Part shown: in pieces, positions 19,190 to 30,016 of the stretch
How positions within the stretch are numbered: the first letter of the stretch is position 1
Layout of the letters: each line of letters opens with the position of its first letter
Assembly (NCBI GenBank): GCA_000169075.1
Contig: AAVT01000001.1
Coordinates: forward strand, 1-64,000
Direction of reading: 5' to 3'
DNA from: a marine gamma proteobacterium HTCC2143
GTDB taxonomy: Bacteria; Pseudomonadota; Gammaproteobacteria; Pseudomonadales; Dasaniaceae
DNA length: 64,000 nt
Translations under genes and position numbers: made by a program
The notes under the pieces: generated by a model
What the model saw: only the letters and a program-made list of their open reading frames with translations
Database searches by the model: none
What the model was told of the DNA's origin: nothing

Positions 19190-21403
19190 ATGCTCATTCT
19201 ACGTCTCGCAATGCCTGCGCCGTTAAGACGATCCTTTGACTATTTACCACCGGAAAATATGTCAGCGGACCACGCGACACAGCTGGAACCAGGCTCGCGC
19301 ATCATGGCACCATTTGGGCAGCGACAGCTAGTGGGAATTCTCTTAGCCGTAGTCAGTGATAGCGATGTGCCAACGGCACAACTGAAACCCGTCATCGCGA
19401 TTCTAGACCAGACGGCAACCCTGACACCTCAGCTATTAGCACTAGGTCTTTGGGCTGCCAGTTATTATCAGCACCCGGTGGGTGATGCTCTGGCAAACGC
19501 CATTCCGACACTGCTGCGCAAAGGTGGAGACCCTATAAATACCCGGGAAAAGCGCTGGCGACTGACGACTGAAGGAAAAGGTCTTCCCAACGGCGCGCTG
19601 AAACGAGCAAAAAAACAAGCCGTCGCGTTACAACAACTACAAAACAATCCATCTCGAAGCCAGTCAGATTTCGAGCAGCTCGGTGTCAACAGAACGGTTT
19701 TGAAGGCACTGGCGGAGAAAGATCTCATAGAAGCATTTGACGCTGAAAAACCGTCTATCGACCTCACCGAAGTAGCAGCCATCGGCGCACTGAGCCTCAA
19801 CAACGAACAACAACAAGCGCTGGATTCAATTACTATAAACCAGCAATACCAATGCTCCTTACTCGACGGAGTCACCGGCAGCGGTAAGACTGAAGTCTAC
19901 TTGCAACTGATTGAAAAATGCCTACACGCCGGACAACAAACACTGGTTTTGATCCCAGAAATCGGCTTAACACCGCAGACGCTAGGCCGTTTTCAACAGC
20001 GGTTTAATTGCCCGATAGCCCTTCTGCACTCAGGTTTAACGGATAGAGAGCGCTTACTAGCCTGGCAGCAGGCAAAAACCGGAGAAGCAGGCATTATCAT
20101 TGGCACTCGCTCTGCCGTGTTTACGCCCACGCTGCAGCTGGGATTGATCATCATCGATGAGGAACACGACAGCTCCTACAAGCAGCAGGATGGTTTTCGT
20201 TATTCTGCCAGGGATGTTGCGATCAAACGAGCAGCTATGGCGCCATGCCCAATCCTACTTGGTTCAGCCACACCCAGCCTAGAGACACTGAACAATGCGA
20301 TGCAGGGCCGCTACCAACATTTAAAACTGGTCAAGCGCGCAACGGGTGCACAGCAACCTACATTCCAAATCGTCGATGTCCGCCACGCCTCCATGGAAGA
20401 TGGCTTAAGCCCAACGCTGATGAGCGCTATCGATAAAGAAATACTAAACGGCAACCAGGTACTGGTTTTCATTAACCGGCGCGGCTTCTCACCGATGCTC
20501 ATGTGCCATGACTGCGGCTATGTGGCCCAGTGCCAACACTGCGATGCTCGCATGACCGTGCATTTTCAACAGCGATCGCTGCGATGCCATCATTGTGAAA
20601 GCCAGCAGAGCCTCCCTCACCAATGCCCTGATTGCAATAGCCGACAGCTTGACTTTCGAGGCACGGGCACCGAACGCACCGAACATGCACTGAAAAAACA
20701 ATTCCCGGATACCTCCGTCGTTCGGATTGACAGGGACACCACCAGCCGCAAGCATGCAATGGAAAACTTGGTCGCAGATGTCCACAGAGGCGAACCGTGC
20801 ATTCTGGTCGGCACACAAATGCTGGCAAAAGGCCATCATTTCCCCGATGTTACGCTGGTAGCAGTACTGGATGCTGACGGAGGCTTGTTCAGCGCCGATT
20901 TTCGCGGCCCAGAAAAAATGGGGCAACTGTTAATCCAAGTAGCAGGACGTGCTGGCAGAGCATCAAAACCCGGAAGAGTTGTTATCCAAACTCACCAGCC
21001 GGAGCATCCGCTAATCAACGCCTTAACGCAGCGAAGTTATGGTCAATATGCAGAACAACTCTTACCCGAGCGAGAACTCAGCCACCTACCCCCGTTTGGC
21101 TTTCTGGCCATTGTCAGAGCCGAGGCAAAAAACACAGAACATCCTGAACAATTCCTCCGAGATTTACGCATTTATATTGAGGCCAATATTACCGACACTG
21201 ATGCTGCCCCACAGATACTGGGACCATTGCCGGCTCCCATGGCCCGACGTGCAGGATATTTCAGAGCACAGTTAGTACTGCGTGCAAACAAGCGCCGAGA
21301 CCTGCATAGAGCTCTCCAGCTGCTTACCGCGATAGCCGATCAGCACCGTTTAGGCAGTAAGCTGCGATGGTCTGTCGATGTTGATCCCGTTGATATGTTT
21401 TAG
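19190..21403 (+). CDS. priA: Primosomal protein N' (replication restart helicase)
   Basis: Superfamily 2 helicase that restarts stalled forks by reloading DnaB. It has 737 residues. The N-terminal DNA-binding domain is followed by Walker A GVTGSGKTEVYLQL, Walker B IIIDEEHDSSYKQQ and GSATPSLET. A zinc-binding cluster follows (CHDCGYVAQCQHCDAR; LRCHHCE; CPDCNS). Helicase motifs V and VI (GTQMLAKGHHFPDV; QVAGRAGRA) complete it. The priA-argS-ftsN-hslVU order matches Pseudomonas. Confidence 0.96.
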   Translation: MLILRLAMPAPLRRSFDYLPPENMSADHATQLEPGSRIMAPFGQRQLVGILLAVVSDSDVPTAQLKPVIAILDQTATLTPQLLALGLWAASYYQHPVGDALANAIPTLLRKGGDPINTREKRWRLTTEGKGLPNGALKRAKKQAVALQQLQNNPSRSQSDFEQLGVNRTVLKALAEKDLIEAFDAEKPSIDLTEVAAIGALSLNNEQQQALDSITINQQYQCSLLDGVTGSGKTEVYLQLIEKCLHAGQQTLVLIPEIGLTPQTLGRFQQRFNCPIALLHSGLTDRERLLAWQQAKTGEAGIIIGTRSAVFTPTLQLGLIIIDEEHDSSYKQQDGFRYSARDVAIKRAAMAPCPILLGSATPSLETLNNAMQGRYQHLKLVKRATGAQQPTFQIVDVRHASMEDGLSPTLMSAIDKEILNGNQVLVFINRRGFSPMLMCHDCGYVAQCQHCDARMTVHFQQRSLRCHHCESQQSLPHQCPDCNSRQLDFRGTGTERTEHALKKQFPDTSVVRIDRDTTSRKHAMENLVADVHRGEPCILVGTQMLAKGHHFPDVTLVAVLDADGGLFSADFRGPEKMGQLLIQVAGRAGRASKPGRVVIQTHQPEHPLINALTQRSYGQYAEQLLPERELSHLPPFGFLAIVRAEAKNTEHPEQFLRDLRIYIEANITDTDAAPQILGPLPAPMARRAGYFRAQLVLRANKRRDLHRALQLLTAIADQHRLGSKLRWSVDVDPVDMF

Positions 21404-21527
21404 CCGCATGGCGCTAGCGCAAAGGACGAAAAAACGGGATAATATGCGCCGTTGAAACAGCCCTGAAAAATTCAAGTGCTTTTAGCGGGTTGAAATCCTG
21501 TGACATCTCCTTAGGCAATACCACTCA

Positions 21528-23270
21528 ATGAAAGACCATATAGAACAACTGATCCGCGCAGCCCTGACCGACCTGATCAACGACGGCTCCCTGCCTGAGG
21601 GTATTGAACCTCGAATTAGCGTTGATCGCACACGGGATAAAAGCCACGGCGATCTCGCGAGTAATATCGCCATGACGCTGGCAAAAGCGGCAAAAAAACC
21701 ACCAAAAGATATCGCTCAACTGATTATTAATGCGCTTCCCGCGTCAACACAAGTCAGTAAGGCTGAGATTGCCGGACCGGGCTTTATTAATTTTTACCTC
21801 AATGAAGCCGCTGCAGCGGCAGTAGTTATCGACATCCTGTCGCAGGGGAAAAACTACGGTCGCTGCAACGACGGTAAAGGTAAGAAGGTACAGGTTGAAT
21901 TTGTCTCCGCCAATCCAACGGGGCCACTTCACGTAGGGCATGGTCGCGGTGCCGCCGTTGGCGATAGTATCTGTCGCCTGCTGGATGCAGCGGGCTGGGA
22001 TGTAACCGCTGAATTCTATTACAACGATGCGGGCCAACAAATCAGCAATCTTGCCGGCTCCGTGCAAGCTCGCTGCAAAGGTCTGGGGCCCGGTGATGAA
22101 AGCTGGCCGGAAGATGGCTACCAAGGCAGCTACATCAACGACGTTGCCAACTCATATATGGCAAAAGAAAAAATTGACGCCGAAGACAAACACGTCGTTG
22201 GCGCGGGGGATGCAGACAATCTAGAGGCGATTAGCGACTTTGCCGTTGCCTACTTACGCCGAGAACAAGACCTTGACTTAAAAGCTTTTGGTGTAGACTT
22301 CGACGTCTACTATTTGGAGTCGTCGCTCTACAATGAGGGCAAGGTTGCCGATACCGTCCAGCAACTCATCAACAGCGGCCACACCTACGAAAAAGAGGGC
22401 GCCCTGTGGCTTAAAACAACAGATTTTGGCGACGATAAAGACCGAGTAATGCGCAAGTCAGGGGTGGTAGAGACAGACCCTGTATCAGGTAATGAAACTC
22501 GCAAGGAGGGTGGTTACACCTATTTTGTCCCTGACGTCGCCTACCATCTCAACAAATGGCAACGCGGCTTCGAACGGGTTGTTAATGAGCAAGGAGCAGA
22601 CCATCACAGCACAATTACTCGCGTACGAGCGGGAATACAGGCGGTCAGTCAGCACAATCATTTGAACATTCCTCAGCAATGGCCTGAGTATGTATTGCAC
22701 CAGATGGTTATGGTTATGCGCGGCGGTGAAGAGGTTAAAATTTCCAAACGAGCGGGGAGTTATATCACCATTCGCGATCTTGTTGATGAGGTAGGCAAAG
22801 ATGCGACCCGCTACTTCCTTGCCGCCAGAGCGGCCAACTCGCAACTGACATTTGATATTGATCTGGCCATATCACAGAGCAATGACAACCCTGTTTACTA
22901 CATTCAGTACGCCCACGCCCGGGTTTGCAGCATGATGCGCAAGTTATCCGATCATCAATGGAGCTGGTCCGCTAAGCTCAATAGCAATACGCTTGAGCAT
23001 CTGGTCGAAGACGCCGAGAAAGCGCTAATGAAAAAGCTATCAGGCTATCCGGAACTGATAAAAAATGCGGCCATTCACAGTGAGCCTCATACGGTTGCCA
23101 ACTATCTGCGCGAACTAGCTGGCGATTATCACAGTTACTATAATGCCCATAAAACGCTGGTCGACGACGACGATTTACGCAATGCCCGCCTGAGCTTAAG
23201 CGAGTCGGTGAGGCAGGTGATTGAAAACGGGCTATCTTTACTCGGCGTGTCTGCGCCAGCGGAAATGTAG
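21528..23270 (+). CDS. argS: Arginyl-tRNA synthetase
   Basis: Class I synthetase charging tRNA-Arg. It has 580 residues. The HIGH motif appears as HVGHGR within [16 protein letters not shown]. The KMSKS counterpart is KISKRAG, as is usual for ArgRS. The C-terminal anticodon-binding DALR domain ends the protein ([11 protein letters not shown]). It lies 124 nt after priA on the same strand. Confidence 0.96.
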   Translation: MKDHIEQLIRAALTDLINDGSLPEGIEPRISVDRTRDKSHGDLASNIAMTLAKAAKKPPKDIAQLIINALPASTQVSKAEIAGPGFINFYLNEAAAAAVVIDILSQGKNYGRCNDGKGKKVQVEFVSANPTGPLHVGHGRGAAVGDSICRLLDAAGWDVTAEFYYNDAGQQISNLAGSVQARCKGLGPGDESWPEDGYQGSYINDVANSYMAKEKIDAEDKHVVGAGDADNLEAISDFAVAYLRREQDLDLKAFGVDFDVYYLESSLYNEGKVADTVQQLINSGHTYEKEGALWLKTTDFGDDKDRVMRKSGVVETDPVSGNETRKEGGYTYFVPDVAYHLNKWQRGFERVVNEQGADHHSTITRVRAGIQAVSQHNHLNIPQQWPEYVLHQMVMVMRGGEEVKISKRAGSYITIRDLVDEVGKDATRYFLAARAANSQLTFDIDLAISQSNDNPVYYIQYAHARVCSMMRKLSDHQWSWSAKLNSNTLEHLVEDAEKALMKKLSGYPELIKNAAIHSEPHTVANYLRELAGDYHSYYNAHKTLVDDDDLRNARLSLSESVRQVIENGLSLLGVSAPAEM

Positions 23271-23465
23271 ACACCGTCTTTTAATGATGAAAACTTAGCA
23301 GAAAACACCGACAAATTATCGAAAGGGGTCTAAGCTTAGTCGAGCGTGCGTGGCAAGCAACATCAAAGTCCGAACGCATAAAACCCCTCGACCGCTCTCA
23401 CACCAATAACTTACCTCACCGCACCGCTAGTGAGTCAAGACAACACGGGTAAACTAAAAACGATC

Positions 23466-24023
23466 ATGACACACGATTTCGCCAAAAAGCCCAAGGCGAC
23501 CAAAAGAAAGAAGACCGCCGCAAAAAAACAAATTCCGGGATGGGTATGGCTGTTTATCGGTATTGTTGCCGGCATTTTTGTCAGTTTTCTAGGCTATCTT
23601 GCCAACATCACACCGGAACCCGCCCGAGAAAAAATGGCTGAAAAACTGAACATCATCAAAGAAGATGTCAAGAAAACCACTGCCACCAAATTCGATTTTT
23701 ATACACTACTACCTGAGCGTGAAGTCATTGTTCCAATCGAGCAGGAGGAGGTCGACAATCGTGCACAACCACAACAGGCCACCATTTATATTTTACAAGC
23801 GGGATCGTTCCGCAGCAGCAGCGATGCCGACAGGCTCCGAGCCCAACTCATCTTGATGGGATTGGACGCCAAAGTTGAGGAAGTTTCTGTTGCCAACGGT
23901 GACCTTTGGCATCGGGTGCAGGTAGGCCCATTTGATAACCGCTCTCGCCTGTCAAAAGCCCGCGGCATACTCCTGGACAACGGCATTGACACACTGCTGT
24001 TAAAACGCAAAGCTGACGGTTAA
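23466..24023 (+). CDS. ftsN: FtsN-like cell division protein with SPOR domain
   Basis: Bitopic membrane protein that activates septal peptidoglycan synthesis and binds denuded glycan through its SPOR domain. From the ATG at 23466 it has 185 residues. A GTG 12 codons upstream is possible. A lysine-rich cytoplasmic tail (KPKATKRKKTAAKKQ) is followed by one helix (WVWLFIGIVAGIFVSFLGYL). The C-terminal SPOR repeat runs about 115-180 (YILQAGSFRSSSDADRLRAQ ... HRVQVGPFDNRSRLSKAR). It is short compared with E. coli FtsN (319 residues), like the Pseudomonas homologue beside hslV. Confidence 0.85.
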   Translation: MTHDFAKKPKATKRKKTAAKKQIPGWVWLFIGIVAGIFVSFLGYLANITPEPAREKMAEKLNIIKEDVKKTTATKFDFYTLLPEREVIVPIEQEEVDNRAQPQQATIYILQAGSFRSSSDADRLRAQLILMGLDAKVEEVSVANGDLWHRVQVGPFDNRSRLSKARGILLDNGIDTLLLKRKADG

Positions 24024-24077
24024 TCAAACCGTTGTCCCTACTTATAGTCAGTCGGCTGTTCGCGCTATTAGCACAGT

Positions 24078-24105
24078 CTTGAAATAACCGTATCTATCCC
24101 CATAT
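24078..24105 (+). promoter_or_regulatory. Sigma-32 heat-shock promoter of hslVU
   Basis: CTTGAAA (24078-24084), a 13-nt spacer, then CCCCATAT (24098-24105). Both elements match the RpoH consensus (CTTGAAA and CCCCATnT) exactly, with allowed spacing. The predicted start near 24112 lies about 35 nt before hslV, a known heat-shock gene. Confidence 0.92.
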
Positions 24106-24146
24106 AAGACCTTTACGGGCTTGCCCTATCAAATGAGGAATTCAGC

Positions 24147-24689
24147 TTGGATCAATACAGAGGCACTACTATTCTCTCGGTGCGCCGCAATGGTAAAGCC
24201 GTTATCGGTGGTGACGGCCAGGTGTCGATGGGTAACACCGTCATGAAAGGTAATGCCCGAAAAGTCAGACGACTTTACAAAGACCAGGTGATCGCCGGTT
24301 TCGCCGGCGGTACTGCCGACGCTTTTACGCTATTTGAGCTGTTCGAATCACAGCTTGAAAAATATCAGGGACAGCTCACCCGCGCTGCTGTCGAGCTTGC
24401 CAAAATGTGGCGTACCGAGCGCTCACTTCGCCAGCTCGAAGCACTGCTCGCGGTCGCCGACAAAACAACCTCGTTAATCATCACCGGTAATGGCGATGTT
24501 ATCGAACCGGAGGACAACTTAATTGCTATTGGATCTGGTGGCCCCTACGCTCAATCGGCGGCCAAAGCTCTGCTTGAAAACACCGATCTCAGCGCTCATG
24601 ATATCGTCGAGCGAAGCTTAGCCATCGCTGGTGATATCTGCGTTTACACCAATCACAATCGAACGATCGAAGAGCTAGACTGCGAGTAA
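24147..24689 (+). CDS. hslV: ATP-dependent protease subunit HslV
   Basis: Threonine peptidase that forms the double-ring core of HslUV. It has 180 residues. The start is a TTG at 24147 behind GAGGA. It encodes a short propeptide MDQYRG ahead of TTILSVRR, where the first Thr becomes the N-terminal nucleophile. Conserved [15 protein letters not shown] and [14 protein letters not shown] follow. It is 91 nt upstream of hslU and under the sigma-32 promoter at 24078. Confidence 0.96.
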   Translation: MDQYRGTTILSVRRNGKAVIGGDGQVSMGNTVMKGNARKVRRLYKDQVIAGFAGGTADAFTLFELFESQLEKYQGQLTRAAVELAKMWRTERSLRQLEALLAVADKTTSLIITGNGDVIEPEDNLIAIGSGGPYAQSAAKALLENTDLSAHDIVERSLAIAGDICVYTNHNRTIEELDCE

Positions 24690-24780
24690 GCGCTACATCG
24701 CTTTTTAAAAAAGCCTGATCACCGCCACCAATCGACCTAATAAATGCTCGCTGATACGGGCATGATAAACGAGAACAACC

Positions 24781-26097
24781 ATGTCACAAATGACCCCAAG
24801 AGAAATTGTTCACGAACTCGACAGACATATCATTGGCCAGGAACGCGCCAAAAGAGCCGTCGCAATCGCTCTGCGCAATCGCTGGCGGCGTATGCAACTG
24901 GACGAAGAATTGCGCACTGAAATCACTCCGAAGAATATTCTGATGATTGGCCCTACCGGTGTCGGCAAGACTGAAATTGCTCGCCGCTTAGCGAAGCTGG
25001 CAAATGCCCCCTTCATCAAAGTTGAAGCAACAAAGTTTACTGAAGTCGGCTATGTCGGCCGCGATGTTGAATCCATTGTTCGCGATCTGGTTGATGTATC
25101 CATAAAAATGCTCCGTGAGCAGGAAATCGAAAAAGTAAAATTTCGAGCAGAGGACGCTGCCGAAGAGCGAATCCTAGACGTTTTACTCCCTAAAGCCCGC
25201 GGCGATGAAGACGATAAAGAATCAACCACTCGGCAGCTGTTCCGCAAAAAGTTACGTGAAGGTGAGCTGGACGACAAAGAAATCGAGATCGAAATCAGTG
25301 CCACTCCAGTCGGCGTAGAAATTATGGCTCCACCGGGAATGGAGGACATGACCAATCAATTACAAAGCATGTTCTCTAACATGGGTAGTGGTAAGAAGAA
25401 GACAGGGAAAATGACCGTCGCCGCTGCACTGAAAAAGATTCAGGAAGAAGAAGCCGGCAAACTAGTTAACGAAGACGAGCTGAAAGCCCAAGCTGTAGAG
25501 GCTGCAGAGCAAACCGGCATTGTTTTTCTCGATGAATTGGACAAAGTTGCCAAGCGCTCTGAAGGGGCCGGCGCCGATGTATCAAGAGAAGGCGTACAGC
25601 GAGATTTACTGCCACTCATCGAAGGCTGCACGGTCAGCACCAAACACGGCATGATTAAAACAGATCACATTCTGTTTATTGCATCGGGAGCGTTTCATCT
25701 GGCCAAGCCCTCCGATCTGATTCCAGAATTGCAGGGGCGACTGCCTATTCGCGTTGAACTGGAAGCGCTTTCACCGGGAGATTTTCAACGTATTCTCACC
25801 GAACCCAAGGCCTCGCTGACCGAGCAATATCAGGCGCTGCTGCAGACTGAAGGGATGAGCATCACCTTTACCGACGATGGCATTAAGCGCATTGCAGAAA
25901 CTGCTTGGGAAGTGAATGAACGCACCGAGAACATTGGTGCCAGACGCCTGCACACTGTCATGGAACGGCTGCTCGATGAAGCTTCCTTTGAAGCGACCGA
26001 CAAAAGCGGTACCGAGCTGTCTATTGACGAAAGCTACGTCAATGACAAACTAGGTGAGCTGGCAAAGGATGAAGATTTGAGTCGGTTTATTCTGTAA
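24781..26097 (+). CDS. hslU: ATP-dependent protease ATPase subunit HslU
   Basis: AAA+ unfoldase that feeds substrates to HslV. It has 438 residues. Walker A is [15 protein letters not shown], followed by the pore loop [14 protein letters not shown] and Walker [12 protein letters not shown]. The intermediate I-domain spans about 105-230. The C-terminus DEDLSRFIL is the tail that docks into HslV. It is co-transcribed with hslV. Confidence 0.97.
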   Translation: MSQMTPREIVHELDRHIIGQERAKRAVAIALRNRWRRMQLDEELRTEITPKNILMIGPTGVGKTEIARRLAKLANAPFIKVEATKFTEVGYVGRDVESIVRDLVDVSIKMLREQEIEKVKFRAEDAAEERILDVLLPKARGDEDDKESTTRQLFRKKLREGELDDKEIEIEISATPVGVEIMAPPGMEDMTNQLQSMFSNMGSGKKKTGKMTVAAALKKIQEEEAGKLVNEDELKAQAVEAAEQTGIVFLDELDKVAKRSEGAGADVSREGVQRDLLPLIEGCTVSTKHGMIKTDHILFIASGAFHLAKPSDLIPELQGRLPIRVELEALSPGDFQRILTEPKASLTEQYQALLQTEGMSITFTDDGIKRIAETAWEVNERTENIGARRLHTVMERLLDEASFEATDKSGTELSIDESYVNDKLGELAKDEDLSRFIL

Positions 26098-26118
26098 GCT
26101 TTAGCAACCAGACCTAGA

Positions 26119-26138
26119 GCCCCTTTTGCAATAGGGGC
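26119..26138. terminator. Hairpin downstream of hslU
   Basis: GCCCCT (26119-26124) pairs with AGGGGC (26133-26138) around an 8-nt loop, between hslU and the DUF971 gene. No T-tract follows on either strand, so it may be a processing or attenuation structure rather than a full terminator. Confidence 0.35.
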
Positions 26139-26175
26139 CCCACAGATTCATTATCCCGCATTCGTCAGGACTACT

Positions 26176-26562
26176 ATGGCCAAGACCCCCGTTCCAATCG
26201 ATATCAAACTTCACAAACAATCTAAAACACTGGAGCTGGTCTACGCCACAGAGCAGTTTACGCTGACCTGTGAGTATCTTCGAGTGTATTCACCCTCGGC
26301 AGAAGTTCGCGGCCATGGCGCCGGCCAGGAAGTTCTTCAGACGGGTAAAATCAATGTCGCCATCGATGCTATTTCAGCGGTTGGCAACTATGCGCTGCAA
26401 TTGCTTTTTAGTGACGGCCACGATTCAGGTATCTATTCATGGGATTATCTTTATCAACTGTGCAGCCATAAAGAAGCTTGGTGGCAAGACTACATGGACA
26501 GGCTCAATAACGCAGGCGCTGTTCGGGACCCGGACATTCAAGTGGTCAAAATAGGTAACTAA
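26176..26562 (+). CDS. DUF971 (GBBH-like N-terminal domain) protein
   Basis: Small protein of 128 residues matching DUF971, the domain also found at the N-terminus of gamma-butyrobetaine hydroxylase. Family features are LELVYATEQFTLTCEYLRVY, the SPSAEVRGHG stretch, and the end motif FSDGHDSGIYSWDYLYQL. Its molecular function is not established. The position directly after hslVU is conserved in pseudomonads. Confidence 0.88.
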   Translation: MAKTPVPIDIKLHKQSKTLELVYATEQFTLTCEYLRVYSPSAEVRGHGAGQEVLQTGKINVAIDAISAVGNYALQLLFSDGHDSGIYSWDYLYQLCSHKEAWWQDYMDRLNNAGAVRDPDIQVVKIGN

Positions 26563-26575
26563 CTCGAAGAGACCT

Positions 26576-26618
26576 GATAACCATTAGCTGGCACTAACAC
26601 CCGCTAGTACTGGTTATC
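26576..26618. terminator. Convergent hairpin between DUF971 gene and dnaB
   Basis: GATAACCA (26576-26583) pairs with TGGTTATC (26611-26618), with extra partial pairing inside. It overlaps the dnaB stop codon and lies just past the DUF971 gene, so it could mark both 3' ends. No T-tract is present. Confidence 0.4.
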
Positions 26619-28028
26619 ATCACCGTAGTTAAAGGCGAGATTGTCAAAGCGCGTAAAGTGACCGATAAACGCGAGCCTGGATGTACCTGTTGGACCATTA
26701 CGCTGTTTGCCAATAATGATTTCTGCAATACCTTTGTCGGCACTGTCTTCGTTGTAATACTCGTCGCGATAAATAAACATAATAACATCGGCATCCTGCT
26801 CGATGGCTCCTGACTCTCGCAAGTCAGAATTGATCGGACGCTTATTGGGACGCTGCTCCAACGATCGGTTCAGCTGCGACAGCGCCACTACCGGACAGTT
26901 GAATTCCTTGGCAATGGCTTTCAGTGACCGAGAGATCTCAGAAATTTCTGCGGTACGCCCCTCAGAAGATCCTGCCACCTGCATCAGCTGCAGATAATCC
27001 ACCATAATCATGGCAACATCCCCGTGCTCACGGGCAATACGCCGTGTACGAGATCGTATTTCGGTGGGCGATAACGATGGCGTATCATCAATAAACAGCG
27101 GCCGATCTTTTAACTTACTGACAGCACTGGTGAGTTTTGGCCAATCCTCTTCATCGAGCTTACCGGTTAATACCTTACCCAACGGAATTCGTCCAATCGC
27201 TGAAATCATCCGCATGATAATCGCACTCGCGGGCATTTCCATACTAAAAACAATGACTGGCTTATCATTATTGAGCACGGCGTGTTCTACCAGATTAACT
27301 GCAAAGGCAGTTTTCCCCATTGAGGGCCTTGCCGCAACAATGATTAAGTCAGACCGCTGTAAGCCCGAGGTCTTTTCATCCAGCTCGGTAAAGCCGGTGC
27401 TGATTCCGGTTAGAGTACTCTCAGAGTTGAACAGTTCGTCAATGCGGTCAACCGCCCCTTTTAACAAGGGGTTCACCGCCTGAGGACCACCCAGCTTCGG
27501 GCGCTCCTCAGAGATTTGCATTATCTTTCGTTCGGCTTCGTCCAGCAGGTCATCACTGTCGCGACCCTCAGTATTGTAGCCGCTGTCGACAATATCATTG
27601 GCCACATTAATTAACGACCGGAGACTAGAGCGCTCTCTAACCACTTTGGCATAGGCCCTAATGTTAGCGGCACTAGGCGTGTTGTTAGCAAGCCCGGCAA
27701 GGTAAGGTAATCCACCGGATTGCTCTAATTGATCGTTATTGTTGAGAGCCTCCGACAGGGTAATAACGTCGACGGGCTCTCCCGCCTCCACCAGCTTTTC
27801 CATCTGAGTAAAAATTTGTCGATGACTGCCGCGATAAAAATCAGACGGATTGAGCTGGTCAGCAACGTTATCCCAAGCGTCATTAGCGATCATCAGCCCG
27901 CCGAGTACCGACTGTTCAGCCTCAATAGAATGCGGAGGCACCTTAATATCAGCCAGCTCAGAATCCGAACTAAAGCCGAAATCAAACATGTTATCCAGAT
28001 TAGGAGGGATGTCGTTGTCGGTATCCAA
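26604..28028 (-). CDS. dnaB: Replicative DNA helicase DnaB
   Basis: Hexameric 5'-3' helicase of the replication fork. It has 474 residues from a TTG at 28026-28028. An ATG 13 codons in (27989) is a plausible alternative start. The N-terminal domain begins KVPPHSIEAEQSVLGGLM. The RecA-like domain has Walker A ARPSMGKTAFA, then VIVFSMEMPA and IMVDYLQLM. No intein interrupts it. The rpsF-rpsR-rplI-dnaB order is the usual gammaproteobacterial one. Confidence 0.96.
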   Translation of the reverse strand: MDTDNDIPPNLDNMFDFGFSSDSELADIKVPPHSIEAEQSVLGGLMIANDAWDNVADQLNPSDFYRGSHRQIFTQMEKLVEAGEPVDVITLSEALNNNDQLEQSGGLPYLAGLANNTPSAANIRAYAKVVRERSSLRSLINVANDIVDSGYNTEGRDSDDLLDEAERKIMQISEERPKLGGPQAVNPLLKGAVDRIDELFNSESTLTGISTGFTELDEKTSGLQRSDLIIVAARPSMGKTAFAVNLVEHAVLNNDKPVIVFSMEMPASAIIMRMISAIGRIPLGKVLTGKLDEEDWPKLTSAVSKLKDRPLFIDDTPSLSPTEIRSRTRRIAREHGDVAMIMVDYLQLMQVAGSSEGRTAEISEISRSLKAIAKEFNCPVVALSQLNRSLEQRPNKRPINSDLRESGAIEQDADVIMFIYRDEYYNEDSADKGIAEIIIGKQRNGPTGTSRLAFIGHFTRFDNLAFNYGDDNQY

Positions 28029-28191
28029 AATGATTCAAGCGCCCAGAGTAATCATCAATTGATTAGGTTAATTTCAACAGCACTAGTGTTTGCGCTACCG
28101 TTAATAGCCGAATGATTTGTCGCCAAATAACCGCGGAGCCGAATATATTGCCCCCTGACGCACTTGAATGCAATCGGCAGTATTGGCAAAG

Positions 28192-28236
28192 GCAAAAAAA
28201 AAGCACTCCGGGAACAATATTCACCGCAGTGCTTTT
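28192..28236 (-). terminator. Intrinsic terminator of the rpsF-rpsR-rplI operon
   Basis: On the minus strand AAGCACT pairs with AGTGCTT, with an inner CGG/CCG pairing, followed by a run of nine T. It lies about 90 nt after the rplI stop and before dnaB, so dnaB probably has its own promoter. Confidence 0.9.
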
Positions 28237-28325
28237 CTTTACATGAGGTAACGGCTGCAACTGACGACCCATGCCAAAGAGCCGCAAAGGTCAGCAGTTA
28301 TGTCAAAGCAACGACCTAGAACTGA

Positions 28326-28775
28326 TTAGCTTTCAGCGATCACTGACAATTTGATAGTTTGCGTAACTTCCGAATGCACCTGAATGTTGACTTCGTATTC
28401 ACCCAACTCGCGAATAACACCCATCGGCAAACGCACTTCAGACTTGCTGACAGCAACACCAGATTCAGTAATAGCGGCAGCAATGTCTCGCGTACCAATA
28501 GAACCAAACAGTTTACCTTCGTCGCCAGCGTTGGCTTCGATAGTAATTGCAACTTCAGCCAGCTTTGCAGCGCGAGCATGAGCCCCACCACGCTTTTCAG
28601 CCGCAGCAGCTTCAAGCTCAGACCGACGGGCTTCAAAATCAGCGACGTTACTTCCGGTGGCAGGAACTGCCTTACCGTAAGGTATCAAAAAGTTACGTCC
28701 AAACCCTGCCTTAACATTAACTTTGTCGCCCAGATCGCCGAGTTTACCGACTCTTTCTAGTAGAATAACCTGCAT
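28326..28775 (-). CDS. rplI: 50S ribosomal protein L9
   Basis: Elongated large-subunit protein near the L1 stalk. It has 149 residues, the standard length. The N-terminal domain [17 protein letters not shown] with [16 protein letters not shown] is followed by the long helix and the C-terminal domain ([16 protein letters not shown]). Last gene of the rpsF-rpsR-membrane protein-rplI operon. Confidence 0.97.
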   Translation of the reverse strand: MQVILLERVGKLGDLGDKVNVKAGFGRNFLIPYGKAVPATGSNVADFEARRSELEAAAAEKRGGAHARAAKLAEVAITIEANAGDEGKLFGSIGTRDIAAAITESGVAVSKSEVRLPMGVIRELGEYEVNIQVHSEVTQTIKLSVIAES

Positions 28776-28863
28776 TGTACTTACCCTCTATATTTCCAGC
28801 CGCTGCCTTTACCAGCACGACTGTCCATTAATTTCTCAATCTATCAAATGACCATTGCAAGCA

Positions 28864-29712
28864 CTAGCGTTCGGCTAAACGCTTGCGAATATCTATCCAG
28901 CTGTCAACAACGGCAGCGCCTATCAACAACGCCTTTACTGGATCTAACAGTAGCCAGCTGATGTAAAAAGCCGTTAGCCAACCGCCTTTCATGTTCTTTT
29001 GAGCAACTAGCCCATGTACCAATGCGAACCCGGCAAACATAAACGGTACTGCAAAAATCACCGCCCAAAGCCGATAATCAGAACCCAACGTTGATAACAC
29101 TAACCCTGCTAGCAGTAAAACCACGGCCAACTGTGGTGCCAACCTGAGTCCTTTGAACTCATCTCCAAACCCACCAGGATTATATAAAATCCCCTGCCAC
29201 CACCGCGCTAAAATGACACACAAAGTGACTGTAAAGGCGTTACTTAAGCCCAGCAAACCAGCAATCTGGGGCGGTGTCGGCTTCTCTGTCACCAGTGGTG
29301 AGGCCTGATCAGACTGACTGGCTAACTGAGCCAACGTCTCACTCAACAGCTTCGACAACTCTTCAATGTAACCCTGACCAACAGTCAGCAGTACCAAGCC
29401 AGTAATCACCCCGGAGGCTACGGTTGCCACCAACGCCCAGGACCAAGATCCTGATGACCGCAATACCATGGCGACCAACATTGCACCCAGTAAAGTCATT
29501 ACCGGGGTTGTATCGCCCATTGACGCCAACACCAATGCTGGCAACATCGCCCAGAGCAACACGTAACTACCGTGTTTAATGCCCTGCCTCAATGTCACCA
29601 ATGCAATAACTGCTGCACCAATCCAGGCGAAAAGAACCGACCCAGTGGCAATCATCGAAACGATCACCGCCTGAGCGCGACCTTTCATTACATATTCAGC
29701 TAGAACGCGCAT
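28864..29712 (-). CDS. Polytopic membrane protein of the rpsR-rplI interval
   Basis: 282 residues with about eight hydrophobic helices, beginning near residue 16 (VIVSMIATGSVLFAWIGAAV) and ending with AFYISWLLLDPVKALLIGAA. It has a short cytoplasmic basic tail (DIRKRLAER). No catalytic motif is recognised. Membrane proteins of this size sit between rpsR and rplI in Pseudomonas and relatives (DUF2232/YybS-like). Its function is unknown. A soluble loop of about 45 residues lies between helices near residues 115-150. Confidence 0.75.
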   Translation of the reverse strand: MRVLAEYVMKGRAQAVIVSMIATGSVLFAWIGAAVIALVTLRQGIKHGSYVLLWAMLPALVLASMGDTTPVMTLLGAMLVAMVLRSSGSWSWALVATVASGVITGLVLLTVGQGYIEELSKLLSETLAQLASQSDQASPLVTEKPTPPQIAGLLGLSNAFTVTLCVILARWWQGILYNPGGFGDEFKGLRLAPQLAVVLLLAGLVLSTLGSDYRLWAVIFAVPFMFAGFALVHGLVAQKNMKGGWLTAFYISWLLLDPVKALLIGAAVVDSWIDIRKRLAER

Positions 29713-29758
29713 CGTTTATCGCTACTAATTCGTTTGCTGAGAACAGCGAAAACTCGTC

Positions 29759-29986
29759 TTATTTATGCTGATCAGTGTATGGCAGCAAAGCTAAAAAGCG
29801 CGCTCGCTTGATACACGTTGACAGCTGACGCTGATATTTAGCTTTTGTACCCGTAATACGACTAGGTACTATTTTACCTGTTTCTGAAACATAGGCTTTC
29901 AACGTATCCAGATCTTTATAATCAATCTGGTCAACACCTTCTGCAGTAAAACGGCAGAACTTACGACGACGGAAAAAACGTGCCAT
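29759..29986 (-). CDS. rpsR: 30S ribosomal protein S18
   Basis: Small-subunit protein that forms a heterodimer with S6. It has 75 residues. The conserved core is [20 protein letters not shown], then [19 protein letters not shown] and [12 protein letters not shown]. It lies 30 nt downstream of rpsF. Confidence 0.97.
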   Translation of the reverse strand: MARFFRRRKFCRFTAEGVDQIDYKDLDTLKAYVSETGKIVPSRITGTKAKYQRQLSTCIKRARFLALLPYTDQHK

Positions 29987-30016
29987 GGGATAACTCTCCT
30001 AATCTAGTTTGCCGAA

